NCBI RefSeq assembly: GCF_000001735.4
Contig: NC_003071.7
Span: 9,169,151 to 9,233,150, forward strand
From: Arabidopsis thaliana
Taxonomy: Eukaryota; Streptophyta; Magnoliopsida; Brassicales; Brassicaceae
Direction of reading: 5' to 3'
DNA length: 64,000 bases
Part shown: piece by piece, positions 33,603-45,065 of the stretch
Numbering within the stretch: position 1 is the stretch's first letter
Layout: each line of letters starts with the position of its first letter
Notes under the pieces: generated by a model
Databases searched by the model: none
What the model was told of the DNA's origin: nothing
What the model saw: the letters and a program-made list of their open reading frames with translations, nothing else
Position numbers and translations under genes: made by a program

Positions 33603-36218
33603 TTATCTTCCGTTAAGGCTAGCAAACTGAGTAAACATGGTGGTTCCAGAGTGTTGGTCCACCGTTGAGTCATCCTTCTCTTCAGTCTGAGAAACTGGAC
33701 GTTCACTTGCTGCAGCAGTGGTGGCAGCAGGTGAAGTCGGCGCAGCAGCAGGGACAGCCACAGGCTTGGGAGTCTCAACCTCCTCAGCCTCAGCTTTACC
33801 CTGAGAAAAAGCCTCTTGAAGCTGAAGAGCATATTCTAAGTTCCACAATACATCTCCCATTGTTGGTCTATCAACACCATAATCTGCTAAACACTTCTCT
33901 GCAGCTTCTGCAAACTTTTTCATTGATTCAGGATTCACAGCACCAACGAGATGAGGGTCGATGATCTTTTCGAGTAAACCTTTTTGTTTCCATAGCATAG
34001 CCCATTCGGCTAAGTTAACTTGTTCCCTTGGAAGCTGAGGATTAATGGCTGGTCTTGCACATAGAGCTTCTAGTAGAACAACACCAAAGGAATAAACATC
34101 GGATTTGTCTGTAAGTTGCTGTCTCCTGAAGTATTCCGGGTCTAAATACCCAAAACTACCTTTCACAGCCGTACTAACATGGTTTTGTCCAAAGGCAACG
34201 TCTTTGGAGAGACCAAAGTCAGCAACTTTTGCAACTAAAGCTTCATCAAGAAGAATATTTGTGGATTTGACGTCACGATGGATAATGCCTTGAGCTGTTC
34301 CTGTGTGTAAATAGTGAAGTCCACGAGCAGCTCCAATGCAGATCTCCAGTCTTTGTTTCCAAGTCAAAGGAGAAAGATTCTTCCCATAAAGATGATCTCT
34401 AAAAGGACCATTGGACATGTATTCGTATACAAGGATCATCTCTGCGTTCTCATCGCAGTATCCAATCAATGAGACTAAGTGTCTGTGTCTAAGCTTAGAT
34501 AGCATCTGAATCTCTGTATGAAACTCTGTGATCCCTTGCTCTGACTGTGGATTGCCTCGTTTGATAGCAACTTGAGTTCCATCGTCAATGGTACCAATGT
34601 AAACGTTACCAAATCCACCAACACCGATGATCTCTGATGCATCGAAGTTCTTTGTGACTTCTTGAAGCTCAGAGAGGGAGAAATAGCGTCCGAGGCCAAG
34701 CGCGGAATTGTACAAGTTGGATTTGTGAGAACCTGTTTTGCTTGTCATGAAGGTACTGTCACCAGCGTGTATTGGAAGTAACCAAGAAGAGAAACTGTTT
34801 CTCTTCTGCCAATCTTGTGGTCTCTTCTTCCACTTGTAAACCATTGCTCCAAGACCTACGAAGGCTCCAAACATCATCACAAAACCCGCGGTTGCAACCA
34901 TCCCCTGCTTCCCCATACTCGCTCTTTGACCATCCACTCCAAATTCTCCATCAAGACTGTTCACAGAGTTGCTCATCTTCAAGACCTCGACACCGTTCAA
35001 GATCGCGTTCTTTTTCCCAGTGTCTTCTCCCATAGGACCAATCTGGACCTGAAGCTCAGATGTCATAAGTGTCGAGTTCACCACAATGTCTTTGTAGTAA
35101 GGAGCAGAAAGATCTCCAGCTACAGTGGACAAATCTAGCCCGGAAATAGCGGTCTTTCCATTGATGTAAACGTTGAAGTAGAGGTCATTAAGAGACTTGC
35201 TGATGATGTCACAGAAATGAAGACGAATGAAGTAGTGAAATGATGGGTTTGATGGGAAATTCCATGTAACATTGAAGTTAGGATCTATGGTTTGAGAATC
35301 AGCCATCTCTGCTCCTGTTGCGTAAACCGTTTGTGGCGCTATCAGCGGTGTAACTCCAGGAGGATAGATGATCGCTGTAGGGTTTGTTTTAACATCCTTA
35401 GCTAGATTCTCATCTTTTAAGTATTCTTTGTCAGGTGTCCAAGTTCTTCCTAGTGTGTCATTCTGTGGCGTGATCAAGGGGCCACCAACATTAACCCTGT
35501 AAACGGACTGGTATGCGTAATCAGACAAACCCGAAAAACCGTTGACAGGGAAAAGAGAAGTGCCTGCATCAGAGATAAGTTCGTCTGGAGCTGACACAAG
35601 TTCTATACCGTTGATGAAAGCCGCAGAGCCTTTCATAGGCTTGAACCTTAGGGCGAATTGTGCATCGGTCATGTTGAGGAGGTACTCTTTCTGAACAGTA
35701 GCTTGGCTATCATTGTTGTCGTTACTTAGTTTAAAGTTATGAAGCAAGACATACTTCTCTGTTAAAACAGAGAAAGTTGCTTGTTGGAGATCAAACTTGT
35801 CATTGGGAAAGGCAAAGAAATGGAGACGAACCCAATGCCAACCAGGACGGGTCAAATGGAACTTGTAAATGGCTTCTTCGCGGAAGATTTTCGCGGTAAG
35901 GTAAATAGGAGAAGGGAGTTTATCTGAAGGTGGAGCAGAGACCTGAATATCGTCTTTGGCTTCTATGTACTGAACCGTTTCTGAGTCACTCTTAAAGACT
36001 CTACCTTCAGGGGTTTTGGTTGATGACTTGCTACCACAATCAATGAGAATGTCATCAGCCGGTTTGAAACCAGCAGTTGGGCTACCACCGACGGCGCCAA
36101 CCGCTGAAGCTAGGCCGGTTAAGAAGAGGAGGATGGTGAAGAGGAGAGTCATGAAGGGCCTGGAAGAAGAATCTAAGACAAGACACATGGGTATGTTTGG
36201 TTTCTTTCTTATCTCCAT
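33603..36218 (-). CDS. BUPS2: Malectin-like receptor kinase of the CrRLK1L family, BUPS2 (At2g21480)
   Basis: A single exon of 871 codons, intronless as is usual in CrRLK1L genes. A signal/anchor segment (about 15-42) precedes two malectin-like domains (about 50-410), a transmembrane helix (about 435-460) and a Ser/Thr kinase (about 525-800). The kinase has the GVGGFGNVY loop, VAIKRG Lys, [10 protein letters not shown] catalytic loop and VADFGLS metal-binding loop, so it should be active. The Pro/Ala/Glu-rich tail is about 50 residues. The paralogue At4g39110 is BUPS1. BUPS1 and BUPS2 work with ANXUR kinases at the pollen-tube tip, binding RALF4/19 peptides to keep wall integrity. That role is from published work on the family, not from the sequence. 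Confidence 0.94.
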   Translation of the reverse strand: MEIRKKPNIPMCLVLDSSSRPFMTLLFTILLFLTGLASAVGAVGGSPTAGFKPADDILIDCGSKSSTKTPEGRVFKSDSETVQYIEAKDDIQVSAPPSDKLPSPIYLTAKIFREEAIYKFHLTRPGWHWVRLHFFAFPNDKFDLQQATFSVLTEKYVLLHNFKLSNDNNDSQATVQKEYLLNMTDAQFALRFKPMKGSAAFINGIELVSAPDELISDAGTSLFPVNGFSGLSDYAYQSVYRVNVGGPLITPQNDTLGRTWTPDKEYLKDENLAKDVKTNPTAIIYPPGVTPLIAPQTVYATGAEMADSQTIDPNFNVTWNFPSNPSFHYFIRLHFCDIISKSLNDLYFNVYINGKTAISGLDLSTVAGDLSAPYYKDIVVNSTLMTSELQVQIGPMGEDTGKKNAILNGVEVLKMSNSVNSLDGEFGVDGQRASMGKQGMVATAGFVMMFGAFVGLGAMVYKWKKRPQDWQKRNSFSSWLLPIHAGDSTFMTSKTGSHKSNLYNSALGLGRYFSLSELQEVTKNFDASEIIGVGGFGNVYIGTIDDGTQVAIKRGNPQSEQGITEFHTEIQMLSKLRHRHLVSLIGYCDENAEMILVYEYMSNGPFRDHLYGKNLSPLTWKQRLEICIGAARGLHYLHTGTAQGIIHRDVKSTNILLDEALVAKVADFGLSKDVAFGQNHVSTAVKGSFGYLDPEYFRRQQLTDKSDVYSFGVVLLEALCARPAINPQLPREQVNLAEWAMLWKQKGLLEKIIDPHLVGAVNPESMKKFAEAAEKCLADYGVDRPTMGDVLWNLEYALQLQEAFSQGKAEAEEVETPKPVAVPAAAPTSPAATTAAASERPVSQTEEKDDSTVDQHSGTTMFTQFASLNGR

Positions 36219-37058
36219 CCCTCCTTCGTGAAGGGAGAGAGAGAAGAGAGAAGAATGAGGAAGAAAATGACAAGACGAAAGGAAACGAGATTGTTGGGAT
36301 GCTTGTGGTTGAAGAAAGAGCGAGGGAAAAAAGGGTACGAAAGAGAGTTGTTATGTGTGGCTAGTATTCTTATTGTGTTTGGTTATAAATAGTGATGTTT
36401 CTATTTTTAGTAAACTGTTAAGTTGACTTTGTGAAAATGATTCTCTATTTCAAGAAAAATGAAGAACTAGGAGAGGAAATCTAACTAGATCTAGTTATCA
36501 AGGTTTCGAAGTTCAAGAAGATGATCTTTGAGAGCATGAAGCAAAAACCAAGTAGAAATACATTGAATCCACATAGTGTATATAGTGTGTACAATGGCCA
36601 AACAGATGTTCTTGGCCAGACAATTGAAAATAAAAGAAAATAGCCATGGGTGTCGTGTAGTTATGAGTTATGACTTATGATAAGCTCTTTTTGTGTCGTT
36701 TGAACATTTCTCGGTAAGTCGCAGTAATTTGATCCCATCCGGTTAAAAAAACGTATGGTCGCTTCTCGTACGTCTAGCACTTTCTATTTTCTTTTTCCTT
36801 TTTACTGTAAAGAGTTCTGAGGGAAATTATTCACTAGAGCGGCCGTTGTCAATTGAGAAAAAAATGCTAGCAAAATACAGTTCCTTCTTTATAAATAAAC
36901 AAGAACATGATAACACGATGGTCACATTCACAAACTGCAAGCAAACACAACTAAAATTTAGTAAACTTCACTAGACATATATATTGATTCTTCATAAGCC
37001 CTAATGAAATTCGTGCAAACGATTTATTCATGTAACAAAGACGTCATATGATTGGTGT
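36219..37058. other. Promoter region of the receptor kinase and 3' flank of the dehydrin gene
   Basis: Pyrimidine/purine-skewed GAGAGAAGAGAGAA leader sequence lies next to the kinase start, then AT-rich DNA. No gene is recognised. Confidence 0.45.
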
Positions 37059-37890
37059 TCATGGGTGGTTGTGGTTATGGTGGCCTGGAAGCTTGTCCTT
37101 GATCTTCTCGAGAATGCCCTTCTTCTCGTGAGGTTGGTCGGTAGTGGCAGGTCCTGTTGTTGTGGCGGTCGCTGGTGTTTGTTCGTCCTTGTGTTTGCCG
37201 CTACCGAACTTCTCTTTAATTTTCTCCTTTATGCTCTTCTTCCTCCTCCCTCCTTGCCCATCATCCTCCTATTTCAACATCATATGCATATATATCGTTA
37301 AAAGATCAATCCAAATACATAAAACGGTTTTATAGAAAAGGCGCCTATCATATGACTGGTTTTGGATTTCTTTTTTTTCTTTCAAGTTTGATACCTTGCG
37401 ATAATTTGTTTTTAGAGTATCAACAACAAATATGAAATTTCATTTTCATTGTATCTATATAGTTGTAAATATGAGAGTGCGGGAAAGTGTTAACTACTAC
37501 AACTTATATCTAGTTTTTTATTTGAAAAGAAAAGAATCTCACCGAGCTAGAGCTAGATGAACTTCCAGACCGACGAAGATGCTCTTCAAGCGACCCATGG
37601 TGTTGCTGCCCTGTGGTGGTTGCTCCAGTACCAGCAGAGACTCCTGTCGCAGTGGCAGCGGTGGCAGCACCAGCACCAGCTGGAGCAGCTGCCGGATGTG
37701 TTTCTCCAACGGTGCTAGTAGGGTGCTCTGCAATGTCGCTGGTAGTACTCTCCTTATGCTGAGGAGTGGAGCTAACAACACCGGTTAGGTACATGGGGTT
37801 ACCGTGCTCATCAGTCAGGTCGACAATTGGGTTTCCCTGTGTGTCAGTTAGATGGATCGGATTACCTTTTTCGTCCCTCAAATCCGCCAT
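37059..37890 (-). CDS. Dehydrin (LEA group 2), YnSK2 type (At2g21490)
   Basis: Exons 37890-37543 and 37268-37059 give 185 residues. Near the N-terminus are three GNP(I/M) repeats; the last, [10 protein letters not shown], is a Y-segment-like motif. A Gly/Ala/Thr-rich linker follows. A run of Ser (SGSSSSSSS) forms the S-segment, and the intron falls exactly after it, a conserved dehydrin intron site. Two Lys-rich K-segments follow: [15 protein letters not shown] and [17 protein letters not shown]-segments form amphipathic helices on membranes and protect cells during water loss. The protein is disordered and His-rich at the end. An ABRE about 145 bases upstream supports ABA or seed-stage expression, which is inference. 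Confidence 0.93.
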
Positions 37891-38814
37891 TATATTATTA
37901 CCTTTTAGCTTCTGATCTGTTTTGTGTGTGAGATATATACCCTTTCAAATACAGCTTTGAAGAAAACTTGGTTTGGGATTGATTCAAGTAGGCATGCATA
38001 TATATTAGACATGTTAATCTGCATGGATATGATACGTGGCGTATTTAATGTGAAATGTTTGCCACGCACGGATAGAATTAGAGTTCCATGTGTCATGTGT
38101 GTACTTTGAAATGTGTACGTCACGAATCCGACATAGTAATAACGTTTTGCCTTTTTTGATAGATTCGGTAGATAACGTTATCTTTTAAGTACGGTGCTTT
38201 CTATGTTCCATGGACACATGTGGATTTGATCAGGGCTTAGAACCGCTAAAGAAGGTCGGTGTTCCGAGTTTTAAATTCTTGACGTATTCTGATTGGTAAG
38301 TGCAAGTTTGTGTTGGTAACTAATTTCATAAAGCACTAAACAAACGAACCATGGAAGTTAACGTTGGATCATAATACAAATCTGTTTAGATTGGTTTTGA
38401 ACTGAAACATTTGTTTAGAAATGGTTTGTAGAAGTATATAAAAATCGTATAATACGATCCCACACCAAATAAACCAAAACATATAAATATAAATCCCTCG
38501 ATCTGATTAACCCAATTCACACCTACTGGTGCACAGCCAGATCATTTTTACCTTATATTGTTATAATTATATATTTACAAGTGTAATTGGGAATGCACAA
38601 ACAAAAAAATAATGGGAGACTAGTGAGAAACTTTTCTGTAATACATACACAAACAAGTGTGTACCTTTGATAAGTAAAACGTTACGTTGACTTCGGCCCT
38701 AGCTTACGAACTAAGAAGAGACACAGCATCCAGATTCTGAAACATGATTCAACAATTATAGAGTGACTCGTTATTTTGAGTTCAGATTCATGAGAGAGAG
38801 AGGAGCTTACAGTT
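37891..38814. other. Dehydrin promoter and RING-gene 3' region
   Basis: The left part holds a TATA-like TATATAT (about 37933-37939), an ABRE and other ACGT cores. The right part should contain the 3' UTR of the RING gene, possibly with an intron starting just after its stop. No other coding region is evident. Confidence 0.5.
38033..38040. promoter_or_regulatory. ABRE-like element (TACGTGGC) upstream of the dehydrin
   Basis: TACGTGGC matches the ABA response element bound by bZIP factors. It is 143 bases before the dehydrin ATG. A further ACGTCAC core is at about 38116-38122, and ABREs usually need such a partner site. Confidence 0.55.
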
Positions 38815-40425
38815 TCAAATTTTGCTAGATTTGGTCCAAAAGAAGCCTTTCTTTCTAAGAGAGCTCGGGGAATGAATCTCTTTTGGGGATTTAACACTAT
38901 TACTTCTGGACCCGAAAGAGAAGTGTCTAGCAAGGAAAGGCTTTGGGGAATAGCTTCTCAAGCTTGAACTTGATATCAGCTTTGGGGTTTTACCTTTGTA
39001 TCCTACTGCCGCTTCGTGGTTGTTATTAAACTTGACAAATTCATCGCTGTCCACAACGCGGTTTCTTAGTCTCTTGTTGTGTCTAGCTTTCATTTCCAAA
39101 TCTGCCTTTAATGCTTTTTCCGACAGTTTGAATGTTTTCTTCTCACCCAGTGTGCAGATGGGACAAGAAGGATCGAATTTGTCGATTTCAGGTGTCATCT
39201 GCTCTAAACACTCTGAATGATAGACGTGCCCACATGCTAGAATCGCAGCTACGGAGAGCTCGTTAGTGGCAAAGATTTTTTGGCTACTCAACAAAGATTT
39301 CTCAGACAAGGATCTCGAGCAAGCACCACAGTTTTGCTGATCATTGGACTTTCTACTTCCAAGATTGTCTATCTTGTCACGACGAAGCCCAAAGCACTCG
39401 TTATCGTAAGAGCAAGACTCTCTGCGAGAATACGCCATCATTTCAGAAAAAGCTTGCATGGACCAACCATCAGACTGAGATTCATTCCCCAGCCTCTCTT
39501 CAGTTGCTGAGCTTCTGCTCGGTGAGGTGAATCCAAAGATTTGACCATATGAGACTTGCTTTGATAGACGAGGGGGCGGTGTCAGCTTTAATTGGGATGA
39601 ACTTGCAGGTGGCATTGGCAAGTGGGACTGACTTGACAGTGGTGACACTGAGAAGGATGATGGTTGAGAAGCCAATGAAAGAGACAGTTTTGCAGGAGAT
39701 GGATAATAAGTAGGGTCGGTTGAATCATTTGTTTTTTGGGTGATCTAAAACAGTAACATAGGAGTCATATTAACAGAGATACATAACAAATATATAGCTA
39801 GCAGTGAAACAAAGCTTTTAAGTATTTACCTGTTCAGAGACAGAGTCAATAGAGGCAATTCTTGAAAATGATTGATCTGCCACAACAATAACGTGATATC
39901 ACAACATGGAAAAGTCATAGTTTAACAATAAAAGCAAGTCAAGAAACAAACAAGAGAACAGTTTATGTCAACAAACATATCAATGTCATTTTCACTCATT
40001 AACAGTCTCTGTAGAAAAGTAATCCTAAATTCTAAGCGGGTTGGTCAAAAAGAAGGTGCCTACATTTTCCCATCAAGTCTACATTTTTTGACAAATCAAA
40101 GAGGTATTGCCTGTAAGCAGCAATAAAGGAATTTACCAGAAGCAGGAGATTTCTGCCATGACTGCGTCTGAAAATTGTCCAAAGGAGAACCTTGTGATGA
40201 TACAAGAGCAGTTTCAGATTTGACATCAGAGACATCGTTACGACTAATCCGATCAGATAACAAACTAACAGAGGTCTCTTCCCCTGCCACGCGTCCTCCT
40301 CTATTATCCCATCGGAAGCTCCAGTTAGGAGAATACCTCACATTGTTTCTTTGAAAATTCTCGACTGCTGATGTATTAGGCACAACCATTTTGTCTCGAG
40401 TAGCAACACAACAAGCATTCCCCAT
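38815..40425 (-). CDS. RING-H2-type zinc finger protein, probable E3 ligase (At2g21500)
   Basis: Exons 40425-40137, 39876-39830 and 39744-38815 give 421 residues. The N-terminus MGNACCV fits N-myristoylation at Gly2 with Cys palmitoylation, suggesting membrane attachment. A long Ser-rich middle part is likely disordered. The RING starts at CGAC and contains CGHVYHSECL and DPSCPIC, a C3H2C3-like pattern. A conserved basic tail (RHFSFGS, KKGFFWTKSSK) follows, typical of this plant family. E2-dependent ubiquitination is inferred from the RING; substrates are unknown. The paralogue is At4g39140. The stop at 38815 is directly followed by a GT-donor-like sequence, so an intron in the 3' UTR is possible. 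Confidence 0.9.
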
Positions 40426-41690
40426 AACTGAAGCGTGTTATTGAAAACTACTAAGCACCGTACAACGACACTCCGGTTAGATGTTTTGGCGCATAAAACC
40501 ACCTCAAAACCTTCCAACAAAAAAAAACACAATTTTAAGAACTCAATCAGAATCAATTATGACTATAACCTCAACAATAACACTAAAAAAAAGAGCTTAC
40601 CATTAATCTACACAATAACTTAAACTGGCCATGGCCAAGATAAATGAAGTTCAAAGTAGAATGAAAATAAAGAGAGAATCAAATCCAGTAATCCATTGCT
40701 GACTAACATGTAGGTGAGTGAACTGTGATGACTATTCTTCACTAAGAAAATCCAAAATGAAAAATCTTCTCAAAGGCACTAAAAATAGAAATTGAATCGG
40801 GCAATATCTACATAACTAACATTAAACAGATCCGATATTATGGCCAAGGGACTTGCAAACCAAGTCGAGATTACCCAAAATAGAAACTAAAAAAAAAACT
40901 AAATAACAAAATCGAAAAGAATTAAGCATGTGAGAGGACAAGTGATGAACACCGAACCTGCTCTCGGAAGTCGGAAAACGTCGCCGGAAAGTTTTATAAC
41001 GAAGATAGTTTCTTCACATAGCTAGCGAGCGAGGTTTTTTGCTTCGTTCTCTCTCTCTTTTTTTTTCCTTGTGAAGGAAAGAGACGAATAAAAGTCTTCT
41101 CTGACCGGTTTTGTTTAACGCCGTTAGACTCCCATTGGCTTGTACCGGTTAAAGACCCATAAACCGTTCCGATTGGCGTGTGGTTTAGGTTGAGGACCCA
41201 TAAACCGTACCAAATGAAATGTCGAGTGTCAGCAGACCGGTTTGATTAGTATTCGGTTTAATAGAACCAAACACTGCATTTTAACTTGTTTTGGTCTGTT
41301 GTCGTTAGTTTTAGCGGAATTAGGCTAACGATGGCACGTCATGTTAAAACGATCACAACGCGGAAAGATGGAAAGGGAATAAAAACGCGATTCAAACACG
41401 CCCAAATACATACAATATTACTATTCACTATTATTTTTTCTTTACCGAAAGTAAATTGTAAATTTTGTTCCTTAGATCATTTCATCACTAGCTCTGAATG
41501 TATAAGAAATTTGAATAATGTGACGAAAAGATTTTAATGAGAATGCAGTAATGCACCACCTTAAATGTAACATCTACACGAAAAAAAAGTTAACATAGAA
41601 AGCAATCTCTACAAAACTGGGGAAAGTAAAAAACGAAGGACAAATCCAACTTCAACCAATAAAAGAAACAGCATTTTAAGTTCCGGAGTT
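40426..41690. other. Leader/promoter of the RING gene and 3' flank of the DnaJ gene
   Basis: The part nearest 40426 probably includes untranslated leader exons, with pyrimidine-rich splice-like sites near 40600 and 40960. Around 41100-41280 there are several CCGGTT-type words. No protein-coding gene is visible. Confidence 0.45.
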
Positions 41691-43549
41691 TCAAGACGTC
41701 GCCTTTGAAGAACCTCCGGTGTCCATTTTCACGGTGGTGGCTTCCCGACGCAAGCTGCTTCCTCTCGTGTACGGCTTCTTAGCACCCTTCAAAGAAAAAG
41801 AACAGAGAAATTCACTAAGGTTTTGAGTTACATGTTTTTTTCAAAAAGTTTTTTTTTTGGCTCTCGACATCTTAAATCTAAACACAATGAGTGTTTCTTT
41901 TATGTTATGATACGAACCCTTTTGTTCTTCTTGCTCACCTGGAAGATCGTTCCAAGTTTCTTCAGTCCTATGGCACGAGCTCGAAGAACATCCTTCGAAA
42001 CACTTGGATCTTTAAGCACCTGTGAGAGAAAGATACATATATAATTAACAACAAGATTAATTCGTCGATTGTTGCTACAAAAGAAATGGTCATATAATGT
42101 ATGATGAAGCATAGTATCTTACAGATTGGCAAACACGAGATAGCGTGGATTCGATGTCGAGAACATTGATTTGCCAAAGAGATTGAAGCAAAGCATCCAT
42201 TTTAGCTTCAATAGCTTTCTGAATATGTTCCTCTTTGTTCTCTCCTTGGTGTTCATTCAACTTGTTTACTTCATCCTGCAACTGAAGTAACGAAACCGCA
42301 CCTACAGATCCAAAACAAAATCATCCAAAGCAATTAGTAAGGATTTTGTTTAAGTTAGAAAACCAAAACATTTTGGTTTATATTTAGCTTTGTTTCATAC
42401 CAGAAGCAGCCATCACTTGAGATTTCATATGGTGGCCTTTGTCACGCACCCATTCAGCTAAGAATGGTACTTTCATATATCGCTTGTCTTTCCCGATTTC
42501 TTTAGCAGCTTTTCTTGTGTAAATGTAACCAATAGTATGCATCATTGCCTCGCCAAAACCTTAAACATCCAGAGCAAGAAGATGTAAATCTTTCTAGTTT
42601 ATATATATACATTGAAAGACTTTCCTCTATAGCTTAAATGCAAAACTTACCGGCAGAAGAAAGCCGCTTTGCCTCTTCGTTTGCCCATTCGATAAATTCA
42701 TCTGTTTGTCTTTCCACAAAGGGTTCAAGTTTGTTTTTCAATGTAGCGGCGAGCTTGTCTTCCCTCTCCTTTTGAAGAGCCTGCACACAAATCCCACGTT
42801 AATATATGGAGAAAAGTAGCTAAAAAACATCGACATGTGTTAAAATAGAACGATAAATAAACAATGTACTTTGATCTTGTCTTGAAGCATTTGCTTTCTG
42901 ATTTCAGGGTCATGTGATTCTAAGTCAGCTTCGATAGATGCCAAATAAGCAAGTGCAAGCTGGCCAACGTATTCTTCAAAGACTTCGCTTCCGAAAAGCA
43001 TACCAAATACAGCTGCAGGATCAACCATTGCATCCCTGCAAATGAAAAATCAATCACAAACCGAAGTTGGAGATGCAAAGTTGTAAACAGAGAGGACAAA
43101 ACATACTGTTGGACCCCTTCTTTGCCATATTTGTCATAAGCTGCTCGCTTATCCGGATTGCTTAGAACCTGATAAGCCTCACCTAAAACCTTTTTCATTC
43201 ATGAAAATCAACAAATGAGAGACGTCATCAGCAATTTGATGTGATTCCAGTAAAACAACATATAAAGACCCTGGAAAGAAACAGTAACAATATGACAAAA
43301 CACCTGAAAGTTTTTAGCAGCTTGAGGGTCTCCAGGGTTCTTGTCTGGATGAACTTTCCTTGCCTGAAGAGCAAGCAAAGAAAGGATATTCACAATATAA
43401 AATTTACATTATAACTTAAAGCCGAGTTTTTGCACACAAAAAGAAAAGAAAAAAGGACTTACTTTTAAGTAGTAAGCCTTTTTAATCTCAGCATCTGAAG
43501 CATCAGTTTTGACGCCTAAGATCTCGTAGTATTCAGTCTCTTTCACCAT
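41691..43549 (-). CDS. DnaJ (Hsp40) J-domain protein with C-terminal DnaJ-X domain (At2g21510)
   Basis: Nine exons, 43549-43463, 43363-43304, 43189-43107, 43035-42870, 42780-42651, 42559-42401, 42301-42123, 42019-41939 and 41786-41691, join to 346 residues. The J-domain (1 to about 70) has YYEILGV, then the HPD motif in VHPDKNPGD that stimulates Hsp70 ATPase activity, and [15 protein letters not shown]. The rest is the helical DnaJ-X domain of the yeast Caj1/Djp1 type, with no Gly/Phe or zinc-finger region. It should act as an Hsp70 co-chaperone in cytosol or nucleus; clients are unknown. The paralogue is At4g39150. Confidence 0.93.
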
Positions 43550-44059
43550 GACTTTTGTCAACCAATGTGAAACAAAACACAAATCAACACCAAGATTGCA
43601 GATTTGATCATGATACCAATGTATGCGGAAATGTTTTACGATTTATTTCCCCAATTTTCTTGAGATCATCGAAAAGGGATCAAAGATCGATTTTCCAGAT
43701 AAACCAGAATTGGGGATAAAAAAAAGAAAAGAAGAGAAACAGATTTGAGTGGCAAGATCATGAATCTACAATCTAGACATAAGAAAACAGAGAGAAAAGG
43801 CAGAGAAACGTACTGATGATCGTGCAGAAATGTAAATGGGGGCAACAATATCTCTCGATTCTACTTCAGGTTTGTTGTTTTATACGACGCGCAAGAGTTT
43901 ACGGTTTTGGTTTTTGATACCAGCATCACAACGAAGTAGATTTGATAGAGATAGTCGAAACGTGTGACCGTGTCCGTGACGTACACATCTCTCTATATAA
44001 TTAATACACACGTGTCCGAGAATGTTACGACTCAACCGTGTTCGAGGGAAGAAAAAAAA
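43550..44059. other. Promoter and leader of the DnaJ gene
   Basis: Immediately right of the DnaJ start, with leader introns possible. Pyrimidine-rich stretches and a TATA-like TATATAATT (about 43993) are present on one strand or the other. No coding region is seen. Confidence 0.4.
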
Positions 44060-44152
44060 TATATATATCTTTTTAGGGAGCGAGTCCATGGAGTATCGAA
44101 CCCTGCTCTTCAGAGCCAAAAGAATAGTGTCTGAACCACTAGGCTGTGAGTA
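44060..44152 (-). other. tRNA-like sequence with Pol III A/B boxes and T-run
   Basis: On minus, AGCCTAGTGGTT fits an A box and GGGTTCGATACTCC fits a B box about 40 bases on. An uninterrupted T8 terminator-like run follows downstream (44052-44059). A full cloverleaf cannot be drawn with good stems, so this is more likely a tRNA pseudogene or SINE head than a working tRNA. Confidence 0.45.
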
Positions 44153-44179
44153 ACTTTTTGCAATTTAAAAATCAACTCT

Positions 44180-45065
44180 TTGCTTAGATCTGATCTCTTC
44201 GACCATCGGAAGTTGAAACCCTAGTTTCTTTGCGAGGGTAAACCCAGAATACATCTAAGAGCCAAGGAAGGTAATGTATTCATTTTTCAACTTATCTTGT
44301 TTGTATTTGGAAGAAAAGTGAGAGTTCTAGTCTTCTAGATGTTTTATATTGTTCTTCATTTACTCAATTTTTTCACGCAGTGCAAACATTATTCTCAAGA
44401 TGACACAGAGAACTTCGAGTCAGATGAGTACAGAGAAAACCAAGAAAGTAGCAGAGTTAAACCAGACTCACCGGTTAACTATCAAACCTACTTGCAGTAT
44501 TGTTTGTTTGAAAAGCTGCATGCGATCATTCATCTTAATTGTTCGGTTTCTTACTCCTCTGCAAATCATACTTATTACCATAACGTGATCTAGAAGTTTC
44601 AACAAGAGGCTGATGCATAGAAAGCTGATGAAGAAGCTGAAACTGCGGGTAATGTAAGAAGTCACTGCTTTGCTCATTTTATCATATGCTTTAGTGATGA
44701 ACCTCCTTTTTGTAAAATCATATTTGTTTGTCCGGTTCTGTTTGTGCATGTATATTCAGCAACTACGATTTGTCGATTTAACCTGAAAATTTGATTTTTT
44801 GGCCTGGTTTTGTTTCAACCAACTGGATTAGTTTACTCAAAATTCATTTCAGAAAATGATCATTTAAATGTTGTGGTTCTTGCAGGCGAAATGCGAGGAA
44901 ACGCAGGTGCGAGGTGTGTTGCTCAAGTAGAAACCGAGAACGGTCCAAGATCAGACCGTACAGAGTTCCAACGGTGGATTATTTAGCAAGACAAATTCTG
45001 GGCTTCTTTTTGATTATTTAGCAAGACAAATTCTGATTTTCAAGACTTGATCTAGAATGTAATTA
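44180..45065 (+). pseudogene. Possible decayed spliced gene or non-coding transcript
   Basis: A telo-box (AAACCCTAG, about 44217) is followed by splice-like junctions. GGAAG|GTAATG lies at about 44272 and CACGCAG|TGCAAAC at about 44382. A short frame from ATG 44400 (MTQRTSSQMSTEKTKK) then follows, with a later block encoding FQQEADA, a stop, and KADEEAETAGN. Another acceptor (TTGCAG at about 44886) leads to a further short block. The in-frame stops suggest decay of a real gene, but I cannot identify it. Confidence 0.3.
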
